A stretch of DNA of 64,000 bases from the NCBI GenBank assembly GCA_965277435.1, contig OZ255821.1, positions 4,340,001 to 4,404,000 on the forward strand, written 5' to 3'. A program made the translations under genes and the position numbers. Below are positions 54,035 through 61,916 of this stretch, piece after piece. The first letter of the stretch is position 1. Each line of letters begins with the position of its first letter. The DNA comes from Bog-105 sp965277435. GTDB taxonomy: Bacteria; Acidobacteriota; Terriglobia; Bryobacterales; Bryobacteraceae. The notes below the pieces were generated by a model. It made no database searches and was not told the DNA's origin. It saw only the letters and a list, made by a program, of their open reading frames with translations.

Positions 54035-54661
54035 TCAATTTCGAATTGCGCGCCTACTATTTGGGTCGCTTGCCGGGTCCGGCTGGATCACACTCAAATC
54101 GATCTTGGACGAGAGGTGGGAAGCGGGCGTACGAAACTGAGCCGAGTCGATCAAGTCTCGATCTAGTTCAGCTACGACGGAGCGGTTCAAAATCGGAACA
54201 GTAACGATCAGCCGCGCTCTTCCGATATCGCGCAGAATGCGGCCCTCTACTCCAGCCAGTGGACCCGCGATGATTCGGATCGGCTCGCCTTCCACGTAGA
54301 CCGGCCCGGCCTTCATCGCGCGGTTGGCGCGAGCTAGTGATTGAAGGGCGAATATCTCAGTTGCAGGAACGGGCTCCGGCTTGTGCTCCCGGCTTAGGAT
54401 CTGCACGATTCCCGGAGCGCTCAGGATGGGTACGAGATTGGCAGGGTCGAACCGGCAGAAAACATAGCCTGGAAATAACGGCACCGAGATTTCTTTTTTT
54501 CGGGCGGCCAGGCGCTTCTCTGTGGGTAGAAAAATCTCGAATCCGCGGTACGTGAGAAACGTTGTCGTTTTTCTCTCGCAGTTAGGCCGCACATGGAGCA
54601 CATGCCAGGGTAGGGCACGCTCCAATCCCAAAGTATCTATCGGCTGCAGTGAAGTACACAT
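54035..54661 (-). CDS. specialised NusG-like transcription antiterminator (RfaH/UpxY type)
   Basis: 208 residues from the ATG at 54661, with a strong GGAGG ribosome site. The NGN domain is LPWHVLHVRPNCERKTTTFLTYRGFEIFLPT, then LFPGYVFCRFDPA. The KOW part is VEGEPIRIIAGPLAGVEGRIL, followed by a strand-rich end. The ~30-residue C-terminal extension is not part of the fold. A NusG paralogue as first gene of an EPS locus is well known (UpxY in Bacteroides, RfaH in enterobacteria): it travels with RNA polymerase and allows it to transcribe the long operon. Probably needed for expression of the ~30-kb locus downstream. The housekeeping NusG, normally beside secE and the L11 gene, is not here. Confidence 0.9.
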   Translation of the reverse strand: MCTSLQPIDTLGLERALPWHVLHVRPNCERKTTTFLTYRGFEIFLPTEKRLAARKKEISVPLFPGYVFCRFDPANLVPILSAPGIVQILSREHKPEPVPATEIFALQSLARANRAMKAGPVYVEGEPIRIIAGPLAGVEGRILRDIGRARLIVTVPILNRSVVAELDRDLIDSAQFRTPASHLSSKIDLSVIQPDPASDPNSRRAIRN

Positions 54662-55375
54662 CTATTCCTCCGACCAGGCGGGCTTCGCCCCCATCTATGC
54701 ACATTTCAGGACTGACCCTCATTGTGCCTTCATCGAATTCTCCGAGGATTCGACTCGCGTTCCATCTCAGGTTGCTATGTCAGAAAACAAGTGTCAAGTT
54801 TAGGAACAAAATCTTGGTACTAGCCAAATGTCTTATCCCGAAATTAAAAGGGATTCAAAAATATGTCCGCCAATCTGAATTAAAAGACAGGTTGCCGTCG
54901 GATACGCCAGGAAACTCTTTCTTCTTCCGATCACTTTGCGCGATCCGGAAGGCTGCCATCAGGCATTCGGCCAATGATCCCGGGTCCTGCGGAAAGAAAT
55001 CTTTTTTCAGATTCGAGTGATTCGCCCGCTGCCCGCGCCTTCGATCAGCCGTTCTTTGGATCTTTGAGTACTGTTCGCTTCTCCGAATAGTGTCTGGACG
55101 GTCGTAGTACTACCAATCGGTTTTCGTCTGCAGTTACTTAGAGCTAACTTACTCAAAAACTGCGTCTAGCCTAAATTCGAACTGGCCTTGCGCTGCCTTA
55201 CGAGTTACCTCTCCACCTATCTCCCAAACCAAAATTGCGGAAAAGCTTATGTGGGTGTAAAAAGTGTTTATTCTCCTGCTTCAACAAGAGCTCTTCATAA
55301 TTTGGGATCGGGTGAGCCGGTTTTTTCCTAGAGCGCTGTGAGAACCCTTACTAAATTTCCCTTGGCCTTTCGTCG
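54662..55375. promoter_or_regulatory. long divergent intergenic region between the EPS locus and motB-like gene
   Basis: 714 bases without a supported gene. On the minus strand TTGACA occurs at 54798-54793 inside ACTTGACACT, the word shared with the region before 36611. A second 11-base word, CGAATAGTGTC (plus strand 55084-55094), also recurs at 36794-36804. No standard -10 box is evident. The length suggests a regulated promoter or leader RNA. Confidence 0.4.
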
Positions 55376-56260
55376 ATGAAGGTTTTAGGGACAGCCTTGT
55401 CAAACCAACCTCCCCAATCGATCGTCATTATTCGCAAGAAGGCCGCTCATCATGGAGGACACCACGGTGGTGCGTGGAAAGTCGCTTACGCCGACTTTGT
55501 TACGGCTATGATGGCGTTTTTCATGGTGATGTGGCTGATGGCCAGCAGCGACCAGGTCAAAAAATCGATTGCCGCCTATTTCCTCGATCCGCAAGGAAAA
55601 AAGCACGAGGTGGGCAGTGGCGGTTCCACCAATGGTTCTGGCAAGTCGCTCTATTTGTCTGTCGATGACATGAAGCAGCTAAAACAAAAGCTGGAACAGT
55701 CCATGAAATCGCTGCCGGCCATTGAAAAGCTCAAGGATCAGATCAGCATGACGATTACCGGAGAAGGACTCCGCGTCGAACTGGTCGAAAACTCGCAAGG
55801 CGTCTTCTTTGGCTCAGGCAACGCTCAGCCTACCCCGGTTGGAGAGCAGGCGATCAGCCTGCTCGCGACTGAACTCGGTAAGCTACCAAACTCCATCGTT
55901 CTCGAGGGTCATACCGACGCCGTGACCTACGGCGATGCCAACGCTTATACGAATTGGGAACTCTCGGCCGATCGGGCCAACGAAGCCAGGCGATTGATGC
56001 AGGCTCATGGCGTCCGTGCTGACCAGATCCGGCAGATCCGCGGTTACGGGGACCAAAGTCTGCGCAATCCGGCCAACCCGCTCGACCCCTCCAACCGTCG
56101 CATCTCCGTTATTGTGCTTTACGGAGAACAACCGCCACTTGAGATGCCAGTTAAGAAGGACGGAGAAAAGCCTGCTGGTGCACCGGCCGGAAAAGTTCCC
56201 GCTGAGGCAGTTAACCTGGCGCCAGGCTCGATGCATTCGGGGTCCGCAACCAAGAAGTGA
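55376..56260 (+). CDS. MotB-like proton-channel/peptidoglycan-binding protein
   Basis: 294 residues. The N-terminal KVAYADFVTAMMAFFMVMWLM contains the single membrane span with the proton-carrying aspartate D40, as in MotB. The linker (about 65-130) precedes an OmpA-like peptidoglycan-binding domain: IVLEGHTDAV, NWELSADRANEARRLM, IRGYGDQ, NRRISVIVLY. The C-terminal 40 residues are Pro/Ala/Lys-rich. A histidine-rich patch (AAHHGGHHGG) precedes the membrane span, as in many MotB proteins. No motA or flagellar genes are nearby, so the gene may serve a flagellar stator encoded elsewhere or another force-generating complex. Confidence 0.85.
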   Translation: MKVLGTALSNQPPQSIVIIRKKAAHHGGHHGGAWKVAYADFVTAMMAFFMVMWLMASSDQVKKSIAAYFLDPQGKKHEVGSGGSTNGSGKSLYLSVDDMKQLKQKLEQSMKSLPAIEKLKDQISMTITGEGLRVELVENSQGVFFGSGNAQPTPVGEQAISLLATELGKLPNSIVLEGHTDAVTYGDANAYTNWELSADRANEARRLMQAHGVRADQIRQIRGYGDQSLRNPANPLDPSNRRISVIVLYGEQPPLEMPVKKDGEKPAGAPAGKVPAEAVNLAPGSMHSGSATKK

Positions 56261-56261
56261 C

Positions 56262-58067
56262 TTAAGGCGCAGAGTTGGAAGTCCCGCTGCTTAATCGAAA
56301 ATCCTTCACAGTTAAACACCACGATCCATACCCCTGCTTGCGCGAATACGGATCGTCTTCCACTTGCAGGATTACGTCGAGCAGGGAGCCAGGACGAATG
56401 CTGTCGGCGCGTTTTCCCAAATTCCAGGCCTTACAAAAAACCGTCCGGCCATTCTGACGGAGAGGCAGAGTGAAATGTTTGCCCGCGGCGAGTGCGCGGA
56501 TTGGCCCTGCTACTTCCACTTGTGAACACAAAAGGATCGGCGCAGGATTGCCAAATCCAAATGGTCCCAGCGCCAGTATCTGGGTTGCACATACATCCGA
56601 CAGCTCGGCCAGCGTGGTGCCGGCATCTACCTTGAATTGGGGGCGAAAATCTTCTGCGGTCAAGCGGCTGGCTGCGAATTCGTCAAAGCGCCGCCTGAAC
56701 TCGTCGACATGCTGCGCTTGCAGCGTCAAGCCTGCCGCCTGGCGATGCCCCCCAAATCGTTGCAATAAATCCGGCATGCTTTCGAGCGCTTCGAGCAGAT
56801 GAAAGCCGGGAATACTGCGTCCGGATCCCGAAAGCTTGTTACCGCTTCCTGACTCTTGCTCTTCGGCTTCGCTCAAAACGAAGACCGGACGGCAGAAGCG
56901 CTCGACCAGCCGGCTGGCCACTATGCCCAATACTCCCAGGTGCCAGCCCGCACCGGTGAATACCATCGCCGAACAGTCCTCGATCGAAGCACTCTCTGCG
57001 CACTGCCCGAGAACCGCCTCGACGATTTCGGCTTCCACCTGCTGGCGCTCCTGATTCAAACGATCCAGCTGCTCGGCTAGCGCTTGCGCACGGTCCGCAT
57101 TCTCGGTTAGAAATAATTCGATCACGTCGCGCGCTGTCGCCATCCGGCCCGCGGCATTGATGCGCGGCGCTAACCGAAATGCCACCTGGTGCGCCGACGG
57201 ACTCTCTCCCACTTCTAATCCGGCCACCGCGAGCAGCGCGCGCAGTCCCGGATTTCGCACCTGCTTTAATCCCGATAAGCCGCGTTTCACAATCACGCGG
57301 TTCTCACCAGTCAGCGACACGATGTCCGCTACCGTTGCAATCGCGACCGGCTTCAGGAACGAGTCGAGCAAAGCGTTCTGCCGCTGCGAGCTTAAATCAC
57401 TTTGACTGAGCAGCCCTTGCACCAACTTGAGCGTTACACCCGCGCCGCAGAGATTTTTGTTCGGATACTCGCAATCGGCACGATTCGGATTCAACACCGC
57501 CAACGCCGGCGGCAGCGCTTCTTCGGGCAGATGATGATCCGTCACGATCACATCGATGCCCAGCCCGTTGGCATGCCGCACCACTTCGCTCGCGCGGATG
57601 CCGGTATCAACACTGACAATCAAACGAATACCCGCTGCTGCCGCCTGCCCGATGACTTCGGTCCTCATGCCGTAGCCGTCCCGCAGCCGGTGCGGAATAT
57701 GAAAATCAGCTGCGCCGCCCAAAATCTCGATGGCCTTTTTCAGGACCACAATCGAGCAGGTGCCGTCCACATCGTAATCGCCGTAGAGCAGTATCGGTTC
57801 CTGAGCGCGGATGGCAGACCGCAACCGCGCGACCGCCTCGGCCATCCCGCGCATCAGAAAGGGATCGTGCAGCTCGCCTAATTTCGGGTCGATAAATTCT
57901 TGCGTCGCGCGGCTCTCTTCATAACCGCGCTGTACCAGCACACTGGCAACGGTGCGCTGGAGCCCTAATGTTTTTTGCAGATGGCGAACCGCTTCCGGGT
58001 CGGCCTGCGGCATCAGCCAGCGGGCATCCGGTCGCCGCCAGGACGCCGTCTTCTCGGCTATCGCCAT
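56262..58067 (-). CDS. recJ: single-stranded-DNA-specific 5'-3' exonuclease RecJ
   Basis: 601 residues, usual for RecJ. The DHH domain motifs are all present: LYGDYDVDGTCS (D97, D99, D101), VSVDTGI (D154), VTDHHLPEE (D177, H178, H179). The DHHA1 domain has RFGGHRQAAGLTLQ, and an OB-fold domain ends the protein. It degrades 5' single-stranded DNA in recombination, mismatch and base-excision repair. The start ATG overlaps by one base the stop of the preceding small gene (TGATG), so both are translated as a pair. The stop lies just past the convergent motB-like gene. Confidence 0.95.
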   Translation of the reverse strand: MAIAEKTASWRRPDARWLMPQADPEAVRHLQKTLGLQRTVASVLVQRGYEESRATQEFIDPKLGELHDPFLMRGMAEAVARLRSAIRAQEPILLYGDYDVDGTCSIVVLKKAIEILGGAADFHIPHRLRDGYGMRTEVIGQAAAAGIRLIVSVDTGIRASEVVRHANGLGIDVIVTDHHLPEEALPPALAVLNPNRADCEYPNKNLCGAGVTLKLVQGLLSQSDLSSQRQNALLDSFLKPVAIATVADIVSLTGENRVIVKRGLSGLKQVRNPGLRALLAVAGLEVGESPSAHQVAFRLAPRINAAGRMATARDVIELFLTENADRAQALAEQLDRLNQERQQVEAEIVEAVLGQCAESASIEDCSAMVFTGAGWHLGVLGIVASRLVERFCRPVFVLSEAEEQESGSGNKLSGSGRSIPGFHLLEALESMPDLLQRFGGHRQAAGLTLQAQHVDEFRRRFDEFAASRLTAEDFRPQFKVDAGTTLAELSDVCATQILALGPFGFGNPAPILLCSQVEVAGPIRALAAGKHFTLPLRQNGRTVFCKAWNLGKRADSIRPGSLLDVILQVEDDPYSRKQGYGSWCLTVKDFRLSSGTSNSAP

Positions 58068-58558
58068 CAGTTATTCGAGAAGTAGCCCCCGAGCGATCCA
58101 TCCTCACTGACATCGCTCTCCTCGACCGCAGCATCGAGTTCTCCGAGTATGTCCGTGAACACTTCATACCAGTCGGTGTGAACTTCGAACAAGTAGACAC
58201 GGCTGTCTATTGAGAAGGAAAGTTCGAGAGCCGACGTGAATCCCTCGTACGACTGTAATTGCCGCAAGCGGCTTTCATACTGCCGCTTCTCTTCGCGCGT
58301 AAAATCAGTTTCTTCCAATTGGTCGAGAGCGCCATCGATCTGGTCGAGCGAAAAGGCGTGCTGATCGAATACCACGAGCTTGGCTCCGCAGGCCTGAGCG
58401 GCTTGCAGAAACTCCCTAAAATCCGGATGCCGTTCCGTATCCCACGACACCTGCATCAAAGCGTCTACCATCCGATGCGTTCCGTAAAAGACTGTTATGC
58501 CAGATTGCTGAAGTTGATTCTCAATCTCCGTGCGCAGTTTCTCAAGATCTTGGGGCAT
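58067..58558 (-). CDS. small acidic protein of unknown function coupled to recJ
   Basis: 163 residues from the ATG at 58558 (MPQDLEKL); an ATG at 58588 would add ten. The N-terminal half has alternating helices and strands (GITVFYGTHRMVDALMQVSW, CGAKLVVFDQHAF). The middle is a charged helix of about 35 residues with coiled-coil character (TREEKRQYESRLRQLQ), and the end is strongly acidic (ESDVSEDGS). No family is recognised. Its stop codon overlaps the recJ start, which suggests shared function or only shared expression. Confidence 0.75.
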   Translation of the reverse strand: MPQDLEKLRTEIENQLQQSGITVFYGTHRMVDALMQVSWDTERHPDFREFLQAAQACGAKLVVFDQHAFSLDQIDGALDQLEETDFTREEKRQYESRLRQLQSYEGFTSALELSFSIDSRVYLFEVHTDWYEVFTDILGELDAAVEESDVSEDGSLGGYFSNN

Positions 58559-58631
58559 CCGATCCAACCTACCAAACTTGGCTCCCATCCGAGTAACCTA
58601 AGTCTCTCCCGCAACATCGTTCCACACATAC

Positions 58632-61600
58632 ATGTCTCATGCGGATATCGGGAGACCAGCTCATTTGGCGCGCTGCTGCCTTTTCCTTCTTCTGCTGTTC
58701 TGTCTGACCACGACATCCTACGCACAGAGCGGATTTGTGAAATCGGCTGGTCAGCCTTTACCGGGCGCGACGGTCACGGCTTCGCAAAACGGCCAGAGCC
58801 TCAGCACCGCGACCGATGCCGATGGCCATTATGGTTTCCCTCCGCTCGCTCCCGGCGCCTGGTCCGTATCGGTTGAGATGTTTGGTTTTGCACCGCTCAC
58901 TCAATCCGTTGATTTCGCCACTGTTAACGGACCTGTCAACTTCAACCTCCAACTGAAAGAATCGCCCCTGCTGCAGCGCCTGCAGCAATTCGCGCGACGA
59001 CCCGACGCTGCCTCTTCCGGCGCCAACTCAACTCTCGAAAACGAGTTGCAAAACGGCACTATCGCTGAACCGCAAAACGTCGCACCGTCCACAACTGGTT
59101 CGCAGAACAGCAACGAATCTTTCCTCGTTTCAGGCAGCCTAAGCCCCGGCATGGCGCAGGGCGCTCAATCCGATTCCGGTCCCGACCCGCGGCAAGGCGC
59201 TCCTGGCCTCGACGCCTCTGGGACCTCTGCAGCCGGAAACGGTTCTGCCCCGGGGTTCGGAGCGGGCACCGGGGGAGGCGGGGGTGGCTTTGGCGGAGGG
59301 CGGGGCGGCTTCGGCGGGGGCGGACCGGGCGGTGGACGAGGCGGCTTCGGTGGGCGGCGTCCCGGACGCCCTCCCGGCCAGTTCGGCAACCGGCGTAATC
59401 AACAAATCCACGGCCAGGCCTCCTTTACTTTGCAAAACTCGGCCGTGAACGCCAAGCCCTTTTCTCTAAATGGACTCGACATCCCGCAGACTGCTTACGC
59501 GCAATCCCGTTTCAGTCTGGTGTTCGGCGGCCCGTTGGTTATCAAGAAACTCGTCAAAGACCCCAAGACTCAGTTCTTCTTCACGTACTTCGGTACGCGT
59601 GGTAAAACTCCCGAACTCTTCGCCGAAACCGTTCCCTCGGCGGCATTCCGCACCGGCGATTTCTCGCAAGCCACGCAATCGCTCGGCACCTCTGCTACCA
59701 GCGTGCCTGTCACCATCTTCAATCCCGCAACTCACCAGCCGTTTGCCAATAACTCCATCCCGAACAATCAACTTAGCCCCATCGCCCTCTCGCTTCTCAA
59801 GTTCTATCCTTTGCCGAACGAGCCCGGCACAGCGAACAATTATCAATATGAAACAGCACAAGTGGCGAACGCCAATAACATTGGCTTACGCGTGCAGCGC
59901 GAAGTCACCAGTGTCGACCGCCTATCGCTCAACTTCCAATACCAAAACCGCAACGGCACGACCGCTCAACCCTTTGGCTATTCAGACGCAACGAACGGTT
60001 ACGGCTTGAACGCTCGCCTGCAGTGGACCAGAAACATCTCCGCGACGGCCATCAGCAACACGCAGTTCCAGTTCAATCGCAACTACACCATGATCACGCC
60101 CTACTTCTCGACTCTCTCCAACATCGCAGGCGAGTTAGGCATTCCTGGAACCTCTTCAAATCCGCTCGATAACGGGCCGCCCACGCTCAACTTCACCAAC
60201 TTCGGCGGACTCACCGATTCGAACGCCACGCTGAACCGGAACCAGTCGCAGGGCCTGAGCGAGAACATCAGTCTGCTCAAAGGCAAACACTCCATTACTC
60301 TCGGCGGTGGTTTCACCCGTGCTGACCTCAGTGCGCGCACCGATCCGAATGGCCGCGGAACCTTCAACTTCACTGGCGTTGCCACCAGTCAGATCGACTC
60401 AAGTGGGCGGGCTGCGACCGGAACCGGTTACGATCTCGCCGATTTCCTCCTCGGCCTTCCTCAATCGAGTTCCATTCAATACAGCGGCTTCAACGAATAC
60501 TTTCTGCAGAATCAGTGGAGCGGCTTCCTGCAGGACGAGTGGAAAATTCGCCCTAATCTGACCTTGATCGGCGGCGTCCGTTACGAGTACTTTTCTCCCT
60601 TCAGCGAAAAGTACGGCCGTCTCGCCAATCTCGACATCGCGCCCGGCTACACTGCCGTATCGACCGTGACGCCTAATCAAGCCGGTCCCTATTCAGGCGC
60701 GTTCCCCAGCGGTCTGATCAATCCCGATTTCAACAACTGGTCTCCGCGCCTCGGCCTCGCCTGGAAACTTCCCTGGACCAAACGGTCCACTCTCGTGCGC
60801 GCCGGATATGGCATTTACTACAACGGCCAGGCCTACATTCAGTTCGCCAGTTCGCTCGCTTATCAACCGCCCTTTGCTGTGTCCAATAGTGTGAACACCA
60901 GCACCTCGAACGTTCTCACCTTGAACAAAGGCTTCACCAGCACCGCGCCCGATCAGGTTACTAACAGCTTTGCCGTCGATCGCAACTATCGCACGCCGTA
61001 TGCCGGCACCTGGAACATTTCGATTCAGCACGATTTAGGCGGCGGCTACTTCGCTGAGGTCGGTTATCTCGGCACGAAGGGTACTCGTCTCGACGTGCGC
61101 ACACTGCCTAATCAGGCAGTACCCGGAAGCTTTCAAGCGAACAACCAGGGCACGCAAATTTCAAACGCCACCGGCTTCACTTACGATCAGTCGCTCGGCA
61201 ATTCGATCTTCAATGCACTACAGCTTCGTTTGAACCGCCGCTTCAATCACGGAGTTTCCTTCTTCGCTTTTTATCAATTTGCAAAATCGATCGACGACTC
61301 TTCAACCTTCGGCGGGGCAGGGAACACGGTGGCGCAAAACTGGCTCGACCTCGCCGCCGAGCGCGGTCTTTCGAGTTTCGATATCCGTCACCAGTTTTCC
61401 CTCAATTTCGTTCTCACGTCACCTATTGCCGGCCCCGGATCTCGCGTGCCGGCCGACAGTAAATTAGGCCGGTTGCTGAAAGACTGGCAGCTCAGCGGCG
61501 GCATCACCGCACAGACCGGCAATCCGCTCACCGCGCGCGTCTTAGGCAACTCGCAACAACTCGCACAAACCGGCGGCACCGGCAAAGGCCGCGCCGATAT

Positions 61601-61916
61601 CACCGGCGAACCGATCACTGAAGGCCCGGGCTTTTTCAACCTGGACGCTTTCACCACCGTTCCTTCCGGTGCGTACGGTAATGCCGGCCGCAACACCATT
61701 CCGGGACCCGGCCTCTTCAGTCTCAATCTCGCCTTCGGCCGATCCTTCAATTTCGCCGAACGCCGCCGCGTCGAATTCCGCGTCGAATCGAATAACTTGC
61801 TCAACAACGTGAATTACACCAATCTTTACACCGTGGTCAACGCCGTAAATTATGGTTTGCCGAGTTCTGCCAGTGCGATGCGCACGCTCGATATCGTGGT
61901 GAGGTTCAGGTTTTGA
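58632..61916 (+). CDS. Oar-like TonB-dependent receptor with carboxypeptidase-regulatory-like N-terminal domain
   Basis: 1094 residues. A signal peptide ends at about TSYAQS (residue 32). Residues 33-115 form the CarboxypepD_reg-like beta domain (GQPLPGATVTASQNGQ, GHYGFPPLAPGAWSVSV). Next comes a low-complexity stretch with a long glycine-rich segment (about 205-255) where other Oar-like proteins have only a short linker. NESFLVSGSL may be a residual plug motif. From about residue 265 on there is a large outer-membrane barrel (FFFTYFGTRGK, WSGFLQDEWKIRPNLTLIGGVRYEYFSP, FDIRHQFSLNFV), closing with the aromatic end VVRFRF. Such proteins are numerous in Acidobacteriota and are thought to take up or bind large glycans. 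It overlaps the VWFA gene by four bases. Confidence 0.9.
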   Translation: MSHADIGRPAHLARCCLFLLLLFCLTTTSYAQSGFVKSAGQPLPGATVTASQNGQSLSTATDADGHYGFPPLAPGAWSVSVEMFGFAPLTQSVDFATVNGPVNFNLQLKESPLLQRLQQFARRPDAASSGANSTLENELQNGTIAEPQNVAPSTTGSQNSNESFLVSGSLSPGMAQGAQSDSGPDPRQGAPGLDASGTSAAGNGSAPGFGAGTGGGGGGFGGGRGGFGGGGPGGGRGGFGGRRPGRPPGQFGNRRNQQIHGQASFTLQNSAVNAKPFSLNGLDIPQTAYAQSRFSLVFGGPLVIKKLVKDPKTQFFFTYFGTRGKTPELFAETVPSAAFRTGDFSQATQSLGTSATSVPVTIFNPATHQPFANNSIPNNQLSPIALSLLKFYPLPNEPGTANNYQYETAQVANANNIGLRVQREVTSVDRLSLNFQYQNRNGTTAQPFGYSDATNGYGLNARLQWTRNISATAISNTQFQFNRNYTMITPYFSTLSNIAGELGIPGTSSNPLDNGPPTLNFTNFGGLTDSNATLNRNQSQGLSENISLLKGKHSITLGGGFTRADLSARTDPNGRGTFNFTGVATSQIDSSGRAATGTGYDLADFLLGLPQSSSIQYSGFNEYFLQNQWSGFLQDEWKIRPNLTLIGGVRYEYFSPFSEKYGRLANLDIAPGYTAVSTVTPNQAGPYSGAFPSGLINPDFNNWSPRLGLAWKLPWTKRSTLVRAGYGIYYNGQAYIQFASSLAYQPPFAVSNSVNTSTSNVLTLNKGFTSTAPDQVTNSFAVDRNYRTPYAGTWNISIQHDLGGGYFAEVGYLGTKGTRLDVRTLPNQAVPGSFQANNQGTQISNATGFTYDQSLGNSIFNALQLRLNRRFNHGVSFFAFYQFAKSIDDSSTFGGAGNTVAQNWLDLAAERGLSSFDIRHQFSLNFVLTSPIAGPGSRVPADSKLGRLLKDWQLSGGITAQTGNPLTARVLGNSQQLAQTGGTGKGRADITGEPITEGPGFFNLDAFTTVPSGAYGNAGRNTIPGPGLFSLNLAFGRSFNFAERRRVEFRVESNNLLNNVNYTNLYTVVNAVNYGLPSSASAMRTLDIVVRFRF

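Noticed and set aside
54649..55020. Small plus-strand frame in the gap upstream of the motB-like gene
   Set aside because: No ribosome site and no motif, and the composition is unlike the neighbouring genes. Treated as intergenic.
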